Below are positions 1 to 7,195 of a stretch of DNA of 10,802 nt, one piece after another. The position numbers and the translations under genes are program-made. The notes under the pieces are model-generated. The model made no database searches. It had not been told where the DNA came from and was given only the letters and a program-made list of their open reading frames with translations. Within the stretch, counting starts at the first letter, position 1, and every line of letters starts with the position of its first letter. This DNA is from an uncultured Acetatifactor sp. GTDB lineage: Bacteria > Bacillota > Clostridia > Lachnospirales > Lachnospiraceae. The stretch spans positions 1-10,802 of the forward strand of contig CAJUTJ010000181.1 of the NCBI GenBank assembly GCA_910589655.1, written 5' to 3'.

Positions 1-801
1 AAGAAGCCGGAGGACTGGATTGTGGTGGAGGGACAGCATGAACCGCTGATTGACCGCATGAGTTTTGACATTGTGCAGAACAAGCTGAAATCCCGCCAGC
101 GTCCGGGGCAGACCAATGAAATCAGCCTGTTTGCCGGACTGATAAAATGCGGCGAGTGTGGGAAGTCACTGACGATACGCTACACAAACGCAAAACATCC
201 CCAGCGGATTTACTCCTGCAAGACCTACAATGCCTTTGGAAAGAACCACTGCACCCAGCACCGGATTGATTATGACACTCTTTACAGCCATGTGCTGCGG
301 AAAATCCGGGAATGTGCCAGAGCTGCCCTGATGGACGGGGAAGCGGTTGCCGACCGCCTGACCAATACCTGTGAAGCCGAGCAGCGGGAACAGCGGGAAG
401 CAATGGAACGCTCCCTTACAAGAGACGAGGAACGGATTGAGGTTCTGGACAAAATGGTAATGCGGCTTTATGAGGATATGATTGCAGGGCGTATCAGTGA
501 GCAGAATTTCAACACCATGCTGGAAAAGACACAGACCGAGCAGACGGAGCTTAAAAGCAAAGTGTCCGAGGGCAGGAAGCGTCTGTCCGATGAAGTCCAG
601 CTTGCCAATGACGCAAAACAGTGGGTGGAAGCTATTCAGGAATACGCCAACATCACAGAGCTGGACGCAGCCACCCTTAACCGCTTAATCAAAGAAATCG
701 TCGTGCATGAGCGCATTGACGAAGATAAAACAAGACACATTTCTATCGAAATTCATTTTAATCTCAAACCCATCCCGGAGGTGGAACAGGTCACTGCCTG
801 A
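1..801 (+). CDS. large serine recombinase, 3' part (TnpX/TndX-like)
   Basis: The frame is open at base 1, so this is the C-terminal 266 residues of a larger protein; the catalytic serine domain lies outside the window. It starts inside the Recombinase domain with the typical KKPEDWIVVEG...HEPLID segment. A zinc beta-ribbon follows, with CxxC at about bases 148-159 (IKCGECGKSL) and further Cys at about 217 (YSC) and 250 (HC). A long charged coiled coil runs from about 370 to 600, and the tail (about 600-790; LIKEIVVHERIDEDKTRH) matches the DUF4368-type end of these enzymes. Proteins of this family integrate and excise Tn4451/Tn5397-like and other conjugative elements by site-specific strand exchange at a 2-bp core. 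The gene usually lies at one end of its element, so an attachment junction is expected just downstream. The family call is firm; the element's identity cannot be told. Confidence 0.93.
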   Translation, partial: KKPEDWIVVEGQHEPLIDRMSFDIVQNKLKSRQRPGQTNEISLFAGLIKCGECGKSLTIRYTNAKHPQRIYSCKTYNAFGKNHCTQHRIDYDTLYSHVLRKIRECARAALMDGEAVADRLTNTCEAEQREQREAMERSLTRDEERIEVLDKMVMRLYEDMIAGRISEQNFNTMLEKTQTEQTELKSKVSEGRKRLSDEVQLANDAKQWVEAIQEYANITELDAATLNRLIKEIVVHERIDEDKTRHISIEIHFNLKPIPEVEQVTA

Positions 802-802
802 C

Positions 803-825
803 CTGTCCTGCCGGGACGGTTCTCT
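803..825 (+). terminator. weak hairpin after the recombinase gene
   Basis: A 7-bp stem (803-809 with 813-819, two G-T wobbles, 3-nt loop) begins one base after the recombinase stop and is followed by TTCTCTT. The position fits a terminator for the recombinase, but the stem is short and the T tract is interrupted. Confidence 0.35.
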
Positions 826-888
826 TAAAAACACCATATAGATTTTTTGTACGCCGCCGCCCGCCATCGAGCAGAGTTTTACACCTAA

Positions 889-1686
889 TTGGGGATAAAA
901 CAGGCGATTCCCGGCGAAGGCGCTGTCGTTGCCGCCGACAAAGCAATTCCCGCATATACTTTCTTGAGGCAGAGGTATCAGGATATTCCTTCCTTAATCA
1001 CAGCCTTTGCCAATAATTGGGACGAAGGAAAGAAACAGCTTTATCGTGGTTTGCTATCTGCATTTTTTAAGAATTTTAATCCGGAAATTGCCGGTTACTG
1101 TATGGACGCGGAAGAAGAAGCAGCCCGCAGCCAAAATGAGGAGAAAGAAGACGTGATTTATTGGGAGCTTCTTTACAAGATATGCCCGGAGCTGAAAGGC
1201 TTCTGCTGGAAAGGGCAGACGTATGAATCCGTTCAGGCTTTCGGCAAGGATATGCTTGAAAAACTATGGGCAAACGACGAGTCAAATTTTAAGTACTGGA
1301 ACAATATTTTGAAAAATAAATTGCTGACTCGCTATTTGACAATAGTAAATTCAAAAAACGAGAGTCTGGCAGCTGCCGTTTCCGCTCTTGAAGCTGAGAA
1401 TGCAATCAGTAACAGGCAGAAACGGTATGTAGTGATAAGTTATTATCATCTGGCTTATCTGCTTTCCGGCCAAAGAATTTTACATGTCGGAGATAAGAAT
1501 CTCAAAAATGCGACGGAGCTTGCCGCGTATATGAGGGAATTATTTGATTCCTCTTATCAGGAATTCGAAAGATTCTGCCAACAGATGCTTGACGGCAATA
1601 ATATGTTGGATGCTCAATTAGAAGCGTGGCTGATCGCTCTCGGAAAGCGTGAGGAATTGGATTCTTGGAGAAGACAATTATCATAA
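889..1686 (+). pseudogene. 3' remnant of an unrecognised gene, truncated at the mobile-element edge
   Basis: A 265-codon open frame that begins immediately after an in-frame TAA (886-888) with TTG, has no Shine-Dalgarno at a usable distance, and has no ATG until residue 73 (base 1105). The composition is that of a real soluble, helical protein (FLRQRYQDIPSLITAFANNW, LYRGLLSAFFKNF, CMDAEEEAA), with no membrane segment or signal peptide. I do not recognise a named domain. The distance to the recombinase stop (87 bp) and the lack of a start suggest that the 5' part was removed when an element inserted or when its edge was rearranged. In FHA/PP2C/AAA cassettes a protein kinase or a substrate-handling protein is often first; this could be the C-terminal helical part of such a protein, but that is conjecture. 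It may still be translated from TTG. Confidence 0.6.
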
Positions 1687-1695
1687 ATGCTGCAA

Positions 1696-1742
1696 GTCTT
1701 AATTTAAGAGGCGTGGTGGCGCATCGCCTCTTAAATTGAGGC
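1696..1742. repeat. 18-bp inverted repeat (hairpin) between the remnant gene and the cassette
   Basis: The arms AATTTAAGAGGCG (1701-1713) and CGCCTCTTAAATT (1725-1737) are perfect complements around an 11-nt loop. The stem extends five more pairs outward to 1696/1742 with two G-T wobbles. No T run follows on either strand, so a classical terminator is not supported. It may act as a processing or stability hairpin, or as a protein site. The rest of 1687-1823 holds no gene that I can support. Confidence 0.6.
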
Positions 1743-1823
1743 GCAGCAGAACGCGAAGTAAGGTGTCCAAACCGGAAGAATGATTTCTCATACACGCTCT
1801 AAAGTGCAAAAAGGAGTATCTAT

Positions 1824-2558
1824 ATGAAAATTGCTGCTGTACTCTTCATAGGATTTTTGCTTTTAACCGGAAACGGTGTTTTAATCATGAGCTTGCTGGA
1901 GGGTGATACATCTTATATATCGGATAATGTAGCTATCGTATTTATTGCGGTTGCAGCAGACTTTTTATTGCTTGTTCCGGCGCTGAAAAAAGTAAGGGCT
2001 TCTTTTCGGCTGGTTATGAGCGGGCTGAAGAACAATGCCTATATGAAAAAGGAATCTGCAAAGATAAGAAGAAGTTTGGAAGAGGATAAGCTGGACTTGG
2101 ACAGATTGGAAGAGCTTAGACAGAAAAGAATTTCCGAAAGGGATATCAAACAGATTTTGCATTTCTGTCAGCTTGTGGAAAGGATTGACGACAGCGGAAC
2201 ATTACAAGGATGTCTATCCGGAGTGAACGAAAAGCAGGCCGTTTTGGATGAGATCAGTGCAATAGAAGACCGGATATTCGAAATTGCGGAAAGATACAAA
2301 TATGCCGGAAATGCAGAAGAAAGCATGTACTATTTGAGATTGCTGAAACAAAAAAAGAATAAAAAGGAAATTATTTCTCTTATAAATGAGTGCGAGGAGG
2401 ATTTATCGCTGCGCTATAAAGAAAGAATGGCCATAAGCTTGTGGAAAAAGTGTATTATTGTGCTTCTGGTTATCGCGATTTTCATTTTTTTGTATAAAGA
2501 AATTTACATACCCTATTTTGGGGATTTCAATCTGATGCAGTGGATACAAGATTTTTGA
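1824..2558 (+). CDS. membrane-anchored coiled-coil protein of unknown function
   Basis: 244 aa starting at ATG 1824, with AAAGGAG 7 nt upstream. Two hydrophobic helices lie at the N-terminus (residues about 3-24 and 36-54), a highly charged helical region at about 70-200 (EEDKLDLDRLEELRQKR is the clearest coiled coil), and a third membrane helix at about 209-224 before a short acidic and aromatic tail. No catalytic motif is visible. The layout, with membrane segments at both ends of a long cytoplasmic or external coil, suggests a membrane scaffold. It is first in line of the plus-strand cassette, 62 bp before the next gene, so a shared transcript is likely. It could tether the soluble FHA/AAA+/PP2C components to the membrane (inference). 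No family recognised. Confidence 0.8.
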   Translation: MKIAAVLFIGFLLLTGNGVLIMSLLEGDTSYISDNVAIVFIAVAADFLLLVPALKKVRASFRLVMSGLKNNAYMKKESAKIRRSLEEDKLDLDRLEELRQKRISERDIKQILHFCQLVERIDDSGTLQGCLSGVNEKQAVLDEISAIEDRIFEIAERYKYAGNAEESMYYLRLLKQKKNKKEIISLINECEEDLSLRYKERMAISLWKKCIIVLLVIAIFIFLYKEIYIPYFGDFNLMQWIQDF

Positions 2559-2570
2559 AAAAATTTATGA

Positions 2571-2601
2571 CGGCAGCACATTGCTTACAGCGGGGCTGCC
2601 G
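2571..2601 (+). promoter_or_regulatory. hairpin just upstream of the ribosome binding site of the next gene
   Basis: CGGCAGC (2571-2577) and GCTGCCG (2595-2601) are perfect complements with a 17-nt loop. The right arm ends four bases before the AAGGAGG at 2605-2611. Its place suggests an effect on translation or mRNA stability of the gene starting at 2621; no known riboswitch is recognised. Confidence 0.4.
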
Positions 2602-2620
2602 ACTAAGGAGGCAAGGATAA

Positions 2621-3943
2621 GTGAGCGGACCGAAAACATCAAGTTATACGTTAACACCGGAACAACGGAGGATTTTGGAGGAGCAAAGGAGGATTTTAGA
2701 GGAACAACGAATCATGGAGCAAAGAAAAGTCCATGCTTCTCAGAGTATCCAAAGAAATTCCAAGGAGCTTTTGCAGATGGGAGCACTGTTTTCCTCCGAG
2801 AAACAAATATCTGCAGAATTATATCAGCGTACCGGCAGTGACGGGGGATTTTCGCAAAAATACAATGAACTGGAGATGTTGGTGGCTCCCGTTGCAGGAA
2901 TGGTTGCGAAAACCGATAACAATAACGTACATTCGCTGGAAAAAACAGCCGCAGCAATAGAAAATTGTGTGAAAAAAGCTGAAAAGATGGTCAGGGAGCT
3001 TTCCAAGATTGCCGCTCAAAATGAGAGGAAACTCCGCGCAGATTTGGATACGGCTATTGATGCGGGCTTATCCGCTATGGAGGATGAGGATATCGTAGTC
3101 GAAACACCGGACGGCGATGTTAAGGACAAAATACAGGCGCAGCTTTTACAAATGAAAGAGAATGCCTTGCTTCCCACTGAATGGAAGGAAGAAATCGATA
3201 AGGCTCTATCCAAAACGGATGAAATGCAGGACGAAGGATTCTTAAAAAATTATTTTGCACTGACGGTTTCACCGCTGCTGAAAAGGTGTGAAAGCTTTTT
3301 GACCGGATATGAGGAATGGCGGGGAGAATTTGAAAAACTGTCTTCGGAGTATACCGCCTTATGTGAAATGTATTACTATGTGGCACAAGACTATCCCTGT
3401 TCTCCCGCTTCCGTGGATGTCCTTAAGGCCGAAATACAACGGATAAAAGAAAAAGCTGCCGAGGAAGACGAGCAGGCGTATATCAGCGAATGTCTTGATG
3501 AGGTAATGGAGGAAATGGGGTATGCCGTTCTTGGGAGCCGGGAGGTTACGAAGAAAAACGGCAGACATTTCCGAAACGAGCTTTATACATACGGCGACGG
3601 TACGGCAGTCAATGTGACCTACTCATCGGACGGCAGAATCGCAATGGAGCTGGGCGGTGTGGATACTGCGGACAGACTTCCGGATGAACGTGAGACTTCT
3701 CTGCTCTGTGATTCCATGGAAAGATTCTGTGATGATTTCAAGGAAATCGAGGAGAGACTGCTTGTGAAAGGCGTCGTTTTGAAAGAACGCCTTTCACTGC
3801 TTCCGCCAAGTCCGGAGTACGCTCAGATCATCAATGTATCGGATTACGAGACGAAGAGGGAAGCGGAAACCATCCAAGCCCAAAAGCAGCGCAAAACCAT
3901 GTCTAAATTAAAGACGAGGGAGCAGTGTGAGAAGAAGTTCTAA
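2621..3943 (+). CDS. coiled-coil protein with MSGPKTSSYTLT N-terminus
   Basis: 440 aa. The GTG start at 2621 is chosen because an excellent AAGGAGG lies 9 nt upstream and the protein then opens with MSGPKTSSYTLT, a form I associate with hypothetical proteins of similar AAA+/phosphosignalling loci. Residues 14-37 form a Gln/Arg/Glu-rich helix made of repeats (RILEEQR). Residues about 100-145 and 210-290 are long charged helices. Residues about 285-375 look like a globular alpha/beta domain (CLDEVMEEMGYAVLG, ELYTYGDGTAVNVTY, DGRIAMELGG), followed by a basic, Gln-rich tail. There is no signal peptide, membrane segment or obvious active site. It sits between the membrane protein and the FHA gene, so it is a candidate structural or adaptor subunit of whatever the cassette builds. 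Function unknown. Confidence 0.85.
   Translation: MSGPKTSSYTLTPEQRRILEEQRRILEEQRIMEQRKVHASQSIQRNSKELLQMGALFSSEKQISAELYQRTGSDGGFSQKYNELEMLVAPVAGMVAKTDNNNVHSLEKTAAAIENCVKKAEKMVRELSKIAAQNERKLRADLDTAIDAGLSAMEDEDIVVETPDGDVKDKIQAQLLQMKENALLPTEWKEEIDKALSKTDEMQDEGFLKNYFALTVSPLLKRCESFLTGYEEWRGEFEKLSSEYTALCEMYYYVAQDYPCSPASVDVLKAEIQRIKEKAAEEDEQAYISECLDEVMEEMGYAVLGSREVTKKNGRHFRNELYTYGDGTAVNVTYSSDGRIAMELGGVDTADRLPDERETSLLCDSMERFCDDFKEIEERLLVKGVVLKERLSLLPPSPEYAQIINVSDYETKREAETIQAQKQRKTMSKLKTREQCEKKF
2666..2707 (+). repeat. two tandem 21-bp repeats inside the coiled-coil gene
   Basis: Units 2666-2686 and 2687-2707 agree at 18 of 21 positions and encode successive RILEEQ/RRILEEQ heptad-like units; a third, degenerate unit (RIMEQR) follows. 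Each unit contains GGAGGATTTT. Slippage here would lengthen or shorten the coiled coil by seven residues without a frameshift. Confidence 0.75.
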
Positions 3944-4045
3944 TTGCTTTAGCAATATTTGCTCAACAGCCAAAAGCCTGATTCTCAGGCTTAGCTGTTT
4001 CGCAAAGAACTTCTATGTCTCCCAAACTGCTAAAGCAGTTAGAGA
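3938..4045. repeat. nested palindromic element after the coiled-coil gene
   Basis: The 163-bp gap between the coiled-coil and FHA genes holds ordered dyads. ATTGC-TTTA-GCAAT lies at 3943-3956. A two-part hairpin follows: AACAGC/GCTGTT at 3965-3970 and 3994-3999, enclosing AAGCCTGA-TTC-TCAGGCTT at 3974-3992. AACTGC-TAAA-GCAGTT lies at 4025-4040. The two outer dyads are also inverted copies of each other (TCTAA[C/T]TGCTTTAGCA), so the whole unit can fold as a cruciform or three-armed RNA. The left arm overlaps the TAA stop of the upstream gene. It could be a transcription attenuator, an RNA-processing site or a REP-like element; no long T run follows any stem. Confidence 0.55.
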
Positions 4046-4100
4046 ATTGCCTGAAAACACGGCATTTCTCATCCGGATTTTTACCAATTAATTCATTATT

Positions 4101-4118
4101 TGTGCGATGAAGCGCACA
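4101..4118 (+). promoter_or_regulatory. hairpin overlapping the FHA-gene ribosome binding site
   Basis: TGTGCG (4101-4106) and CGCACA (4113-4118) form a perfect 6-bp stem with a 6-nt loop. The stem ends at the first base of AGGGAG (4118-4123), the likely Shine-Dalgarno for ATG 4131. It also masks the alternative ATG at 4107. Confidence 0.35.
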
Positions 4119-4130
4119 GGGAGTATGCAT

Positions 4131-4313
4131 ATGGAGAAGTATAAGATTTGTCCTTCCTGTAAAACCTTGAATGAGCCGACCTTGCTTGAGTGTGTGAACT
4201 GTGAAGCCGACTTGACTATGGTTAAGATTACGGACGAAGAAACGGAAAAGATGCTGGCTGAAAACAAGACGGCACAAGACGCCCCCCCCGGAAAGACGGA
4301 TCCGGATGTGTGA
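4131..4313 (+). CDS. N-terminal zinc-ribbon part of a frameshifted FHA protein
   Basis: 60 codons. ATG 4131 is preferred over in-frame 4107 and 4125 because AGGGAG lies 7 nt upstream and the protein then starts MEKYKICPSC. A zinc ribbon is visible as CxxC-x10-CxxC (C7, C10, C21, C24), followed by an acidic linker. The frame runs through eight C (4282-4289) and stops at TGA 4311. Removing one C (or adding two) joins it in frame to the FHA part downstream through ERRIRMCECG, giving one protein of about 204 aa with two zinc ribbons and an FHA domain. I believe this is the true gene, and that the break is a phase-variable tract, a recent mutation or an assembly error. As it stands it overlaps the next reading frame by 8 bp. 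Confidence 0.7.
   Translation: MEKYKICPSCKTLNEPTLLECVNCEADLTMVKITDEETEKMLAENKTAQDAPPGKTDPDV
4282..4289 (+). repeat. C8 homopolymer at the frameshift
   Basis: Eight consecutive C, the site at which the zinc-ribbon and FHA frames would fuse if the run were seven (or ten). It is suited to replication or transcriptional slippage. Confidence 0.85.
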
Positions 4314-4746
4314 GTGCGGGGCAAAGAACCCGCCAAATGCGCGGAAATGCAGCTCCTGCGGCGAGGATATTTCGGACATTCTCCCGATAACCGAAAGGGA
4401 GGAAGAGCAGAGCACATCCGCTCATATATTGAGCAGTCTTGACGGCCAATACGTCTATAAAATGACGGACGGCCAAGTTATCATTGGCAGAGAAAACCAT
4501 ATGAGTGAATACTTATCCGGAAAAAGTTATGTCAGCAGAGCCCACGCAAAGCTGTTTTTGGAGGAAAGCGGATTGTCCGTTGAAAACATGAGCAGCACAA
4601 ATTTTACCTATGTCAATAACAAGAAGATTCAGGAACGGACAAAGCTTCAAGACGGGGATGAAGTGGGACTTGGGGGCATGAGCATTAACGGCAGCCGCCA
4701 AGAAGAAGCCGCCTATTTTCTGGTGAGGATCGGACAATGTATGTAG
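4306..4746 (+). CDS. zinc-ribbon FHA-domain protein (C-terminal part of the split gene)
   Basis: 146 aa from ATG 4306. A second zinc ribbon opens it (C2, C4, C15, C18; CECGAKNPPNARKCSSC). The FHA domain follows at about residues 55-125. Its phosphothreonine-binding signature is present: GR at 61-62 (IIGRE), SRAH at 77-80, and STNFTYVNN at 97-105, with the usual Gly replaced by Phe in the STNGT motif. FHA domains bind pThr peptides, so this is the reader of a Ser/Thr phosphorylation circuit whose eraser is the PP2C at 7196. No good Shine-Dalgarno precedes ATG 4306, and the frame is open upstream through the C8 tract. This supports one original gene beginning at 4131. It overlaps the radical SAM start by 10 bp, which argues for translational coupling. 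Confidence 0.85.
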   Translation: MCECGAKNPPNARKCSSCGEDISDILPITEREEEQSTSAHILSSLDGQYVYKMTDGQVIIGRENHMSEYLSGKSYVSRAHAKLFLEESGLSVENMSSTNFTYVNNKKIQERTKLQDGDEVGLGGMSINGSRQEEAAYFLVRIGQCM

Positions 4747-5285
4747 CAAGGATTCTATATCCTGTTGAAGTGCTGGGGCCCGGTAAGAGGGTTGGCATTT
4801 GGTGCTGCGGCTGCCCCCGCAGGTGTAAGGGATGCAGCAATCCCGAACTGTGGGAATTTCAAGAGCGGTATCAAGTTAGCCCGGAAAGGATTTTCCGGTT
4901 GATACAGAAGATTGCCGAAGAGAATCCCGTGGAAGGATTTACAATTACCGGCGGGGATCCTATGTACCAGCCGAGGGAGCTGCGGCAATTGCTTTCCCTG
5001 TTAAAAACCATTTCGGATGACATTCTTGTGTATACCGGATATCGCAAAAACGAGCTTGAACCGGAGCTGCTTACGGATATCAGCGTTTTGATAGACGGGG
5101 AATACATAGAAGAGTTAAATGATAATTCTTTCCTGCGGGGCTCCTCCAATCAAAAAATTATCATTTTGGATGAGAAGATAAAAGATAAATATGAGCGCTA
5201 TTTACAGGAAGAAACAAATAAAATACAAAACTTTTTTACCGCTGACGGAGTCGTTTCGGTAGGGATACACAGAGCGGATTTTTGA
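4737..5285 (+). CDS. NrdG-like radical SAM activating protein (4Fe-4S single cluster)
   Basis: 182 aa. ATG 4737 overlaps the end of the FHA frame by 10 bp. The radical SAM cluster motif CxxxCxxC is seen at C26, C30, C33 (CPRRCKGC), with two extra Cys-rich neighbours (WCCGC). GGDP at 72-75 is the SAM-binding motif. DGEY...LRGSSNQ (about 120-139) matches the C-terminal signature of anaerobic ribonucleotide-reductase activases. NrdG uses reduced [4Fe-4S] and S-adenosylmethionine to make a glycyl radical on NrdD. Here no nrdD or other glycyl radical enzyme is adjacent; the neighbours are FHA, AAA+ and PP2C genes. It is therefore probably a dedicated member of this cassette rather than the housekeeping NrdG. 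Its target is unknown. Family call firm, role open. Confidence 0.88.
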   Translation: MYVARILYPVEVLGPGKRVGIWCCGCPRRCKGCSNPELWEFQERYQVSPERIFRLIQKIAEENPVEGFTITGGDPMYQPRELRQLLSLLKTISDDILVYTGYRKNELEPELLTDISVLIDGEYIEELNDNSFLRGSSNQKIIILDEKIKDKYERYLQEETNKIQNFFTADGVVSVGIHRADF

Positions 5286-5298
5286 AAGGAAACGGAAA

Positions 5299-7182
5299 AT
5301 GAGTGATTACATTTCAAGATGGCATAAAGAGCTTGGCATTTTTTCCAAGATAAAGCCGTTGATTATTTTAGAGGGTAATGTTTTGGATTCTTATCAATAT
5401 CCGGTGGAAGGAAGTACGCCCAAGGGAAGTATCATCCGGCTGCCGGAATATCTGCATTTTTGTTTCAAGGATATGGGATATCAGAATATTGTCTTTTACG
5501 ACAGCCTGCGGGGGTTTCATAATGCCTGCGAAGAGGGATACCTTGAAAATTTCGCCCGTTTTGTCGGAGGTTCGGTTTCTCAAGGATACATGAAAGCGGA
5601 TTTCAAAGGGGGCAACAAGAATGACGGCGCCGCCGGCATAGTCCGTAGAGCTCTTTCGCAAAACGAGGAGGCAACCGTTATTGTAATGGATTTTGCATCC
5701 CGGTATATTATTTCGCCGGATCATATGGAACAGAGTGAGATTGACAGCTTTACCGTTCTGCTGCAGGCATCTCTGGATGCGAAGGATGTGAAAACGGAAT
5801 GTAACGGCGTCTTAAAAAATTTATTGCTTCTTATCACAAATAAAGTAAACGACATTCCGGCATGGTTTTATCTGCAAAATCCAAATGTAAAAATACTCAC
5901 CCTTTCCTCTCCGGCGAAGGAAGAGAGGGAAGCATTGGTGAAAGGGCCGAATTTCCAGAGCTTCTTTGCCGGTGATGTGTATAAGGAGGACAGCCCTTAT
6001 TATGACGCCCATCCCGAAGAGCTTGAGAAAATCCAGGATAAGTTTGTGGCATTGACGGAGGGGTTTTGCTTTACGGAGATGAACGGTTTGCGCAGATTAT
6101 GTAAGAACGAGAAACTCCGTATAAAGGATTTGTGCGATGTGATTGACTTGTATAAATACGGAATCCGGGAGAATCCGTGGAAGAGTCTGAATCTGGAAGA
6201 GATTAGAAATGCAAAATCAGACTTTGAAAAACGAGTGAAGGGACAGGATTATGCCATTACGAAAACGCTTGATGTGATTAAGAGGGCAATTACGGGATTG
6301 TCAGGTTTACAGGGCTCCTCACATACAAGGCCCAAGGGCGTTTTGTTCTATGCCGGCCCCACCGGTACCGGTAAAACGGAAACGGCCAAGACACTTGCCG
6401 AAATCCTGTTCGGTGACGAAAGCTGCTGCAGGCGCTTTGACATGAGTGAATACGGCCAGAGTCACAGCGACCAAAAGCTGTTAGGAGCGCCTCCCGGATA
6501 TGTGGGGTACGAAGCGGGCGGACAGCTGACGAACGCCGTCAAGAAGAATCCCTTTTCCATCCTTCTCTTTGACGAGATAGAAAAGGCCCACCCTTCCATT
6601 TTAGATAAATTCCTGCAGATTCTGGAAGATGGCAGGATGACTGACGGACAGGGCAATACGGTTTACTTTTCCGAAACGATTATTATCTTTACAAGTAATC
6701 TGGGCATTTTTACCATGAATGAGAACGGGCGGCGGGAGGCGAACGTAACGAGTGAAATGCCCTATCAGGAGATGTCGGTACGGGTGAGGGAAGCCATTGA
6801 AAATTATTTCAAATTGCAGCTTGGCCGTCCTGAAATTTTGAACAGAATCGGTGAAAATATTGTTGTATTTGACTATATACGGCCTGCCGTTGCAAAGCAG
6901 ATATTAAATGCTCAGGTCAACAAGATTGTTAAGAATCTGTCGGCAGAAAAACATATTACTCTGATTCTTTCCTACAAGGCTGTGGAAGTATTGACGGAAC
7001 GGGCTCTTGACAATCTGCAGAACGGGGGCAGGGGTGTGGGCAATGTAGTTGAAAATTTCCTGATCAATCCCTTGTCAAGGTATTTGTTCGATAACGAGAT
7101 ATTTGAGAATGCGGTTGTGACGATTGACAATATTAACGCCACGGCAATTCCTCCGTCACTGGAGTGTACAAAAAGTATCTGA
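5299..7182 (+). CDS. ClpA/ClpB-type AAA+ ATPase with divergent N-terminal half
   Basis: 627 aa, ATG 5299, with AAAGGA upstream. Residues about 310-615 are a complete Clp/Hsp100 D2-like AAA+ module. Walker A is GPTGTGKT (353-360), the pore loop GYVGYE (400-405) and Walker B ILLFDEIEKAH (421-431). Sensor 1 is IIIFTSNLG (N467), the arginine finger lies in GRPEILNRIG (R510/R516), and sensor 2 is GGRG (576-579). No ClpP-binding loop or standard Clp N domain is visible. Residues 1-300 lack a Walker A, but VIVMDFAS (127-134) and LLLLITNK (175-182) resemble Walker B and sensor 1 strands, so this half may be a degenerate AAA domain. Such ATPases form hexamers that thread or remodel proteins. It sits between the radical SAM and PP2C genes with 13-bp gaps on both sides, which points to one operon and a central motor role. 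Confidence 0.92.
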   Translation: MSDYISRWHKELGIFSKIKPLIILEGNVLDSYQYPVEGSTPKGSIIRLPEYLHFCFKDMGYQNIVFYDSLRGFHNACEEGYLENFARFVGGSVSQGYMKADFKGGNKNDGAAGIVRRALSQNEEATVIVMDFASRYIISPDHMEQSEIDSFTVLLQASLDAKDVKTECNGVLKNLLLLITNKVNDIPAWFYLQNPNVKILTLSSPAKEEREALVKGPNFQSFFAGDVYKEDSPYYDAHPEELEKIQDKFVALTEGFCFTEMNGLRRLCKNEKLRIKDLCDVIDLYKYGIRENPWKSLNLEEIRNAKSDFEKRVKGQDYAITKTLDVIKRAITGLSGLQGSSHTRPKGVLFYAGPTGTGKTETAKTLAEILFGDESCCRRFDMSEYGQSHSDQKLLGAPPGYVGYEAGGQLTNAVKKNPFSILLFDEIEKAHPSILDKFLQILEDGRMTDGQGNTVYFSETIIIFTSNLGIFTMNENGRREANVTSEMPYQEMSVRVREAIENYFKLQLGRPEILNRIGENIVVFDYIRPAVAKQILNAQVNKIVKNLSAEKHITLILSYKAVEVLTERALDNLQNGGRGVGNVVENFLINPLSRYLFDNEIFENAVVTIDNINATAIPPSLECTKSI

Positions 7183-7195
7183 AAGCGGAAAGAGA

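Noticed and set aside
1736..1764. Possible promoter TTGAGG-17 bp-TAAGGT before the membrane-protein gene
   Set aside because: The -10 matches only three of six consensus positions and the -35 overlaps the hairpin arm; too weak to list.
2581..2841. 86-codon frame overlapping the start of the MSGPK gene
   Set aside because: The 2621 frame has AAGGAGG at ideal distance and continues for 440 codons; this is an out-of-frame shadow.
3963..4415. 150-codon minus-strand frame across the gap and the FHA gene
   Set aside because: Antisense to the zinc-ribbon/FHA coding region, no ribosome binding site, and composition of an antisense shadow.
5299..7182. Calling the ATPase clpB or a type VI clpV
   Set aside because: Only one P-loop module, no standard N domain, about 200 residues shorter than ClpB/ClpV, and no sheath or baseplate genes nearby.
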